DNA of 6,375 nucleotides, from NCBI GenBank assembly GCA_030666765.1, contig DAOUXE010000070.1, positions 1-6,375 on the forward strand, given 5' to 3'. This document shows positions 6,211 to 6,375 of this stretch, in pieces. Position 1 is the first letter of the stretch, and the number at the start of each line of letters is the position of its first letter. The DNA comes from Methanosarcinales archaeon (GTDB lineage Archaea > Halobacteriota > Methanosarcinia > Methanosarcinales > Methanogasteraceae). Below the pieces are notes generated by a model. That model did not search any database, was not told the DNA's origin, and saw nothing but the letters and a program-made list of their open reading frames with translations. Made by a program: the position numbers and the translations under genes.

Positions 6211-6375
6211 CAAAGGCGCTATCAAAATTATATAGTGGAACCCACTATCTCTCGGGGTAGCGTTGCTCTTAAACCCTCTTCTATTAAGTTCTTCGACAAC
6301 AAAGCAAGCAGCAGCATCATGGATCGGATTTTACATACTCTTCATGAATCTCGTGTCCTCGCTACTATCCGCGAC
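6211..6375. other. Region after secE with no gene that can be supported
   Basis: Apart from the TATA/palindrome element I cannot assign this stretch. On the plus strand one frame is open from about 6235 to the window edge and is hydrophobic (WIGFYILFMNL followed by VSSLL, about 6318-6371), with a possible TTG start at 6263. Another frame is open from GTG 6236 with an ATG at 6319 and looks non-hydrophobic. On the minus strand a frame entering from the right ends in RFMKSM and a stop at 6331-6333. None has enough sequence to judge. No frame resembles the Spt5/NusG start expected after secE. Confidence 0.5.
6228..6248 (+). promoter_or_regulatory. TATA box overlapped by a 7-bp palindrome downstream of secE
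   Basis: TTATATA (6228-6234), with an A-rich CAAAA before it, is a good archaeal TATA box and predicts initiation near 6257. ATAGTGG (6232-6238) and CCACTAT (6242-6248) form a perfect 7-bp inverted repeat around AAC that overlaps the box. A repressor bound here would block TBP, so the palindrome may be an operator. Alternatively, it is a hairpin at the end of the ftsZ-secE transcript. Both readings are inference. Confidence 0.45.

Noticed and set aside
6211..6300. Possible tRNA after secE
   Set aside because: No T-loop sequence or matching acceptor stem arms are visible; the only pairing is the short palindrome at 6232-6248.

Overview
This window is archaeal and most likely comes from a methanogen-related euryarchaeote (Methanosarcinales or an ANME-type relative). 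The evidence is an archaeal-type tryptophanyl-tRNA synthetase of the kind I associate with Methanosarcina, a type II (archaeal) glyceraldehyde-3-phosphate dehydrogenase with the KTNNAM-type C-terminus, a two-domain archaeal TrkA, an FtsZ1-like FtsZ directly followed by a 61-residue SecE/Sec61-gamma, and promoters with a TATA box close to the start codon. The lineage is an inference from remembered family features, not from a search.

Layout. The left part (1-1837) is read on the minus strand: a gene for a lipoprotein-anchored DJ-1/PfpI-like protein followed 10 bases later by trpS, which runs off the left edge after 390 codons. A gene-free divergent region of 478 bases (1838-2315) follows. It holds a near-perfect 18-bp inverted repeat and several TATA-like boxes. 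The rest is read on the plus strand: a 58-residue CooT-like protein (2316-2492), type II GAPDH (2495-3496), TrkA (3503-4837), a short 72-base gap, then ftsZ (4910-6022) and secE (6025-6210). The last 165 bases hold a TATA box overlapped by a 7-bp palindrome and no gene that I can support.

How the genes work together. CooT-like, GAPDH and TrkA are separated by 2 and 6 bases and look like one transcript starting at a probably leaderless promoter just before the CooT-like gene. This links a putative metal-binding small protein to a gluconeogenic/glycolytic enzyme and to potassium uptake control. FtsZ and SecE (cell division and protein translocation) form a second unit separated by 2 bases. In many euryarchaea secE is followed by spt5 (nusG) and ribosomal protein genes; spt5 is not seen here. 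Most of the window is housekeeping. The points most worth a second look are the palindromic repeat, the lipoprotein DJ-1 homologue that lacks the usual His after its nucleophilic Cys, the CooT-GAPDH-TrkA arrangement, and the promoter/palindrome after secE.
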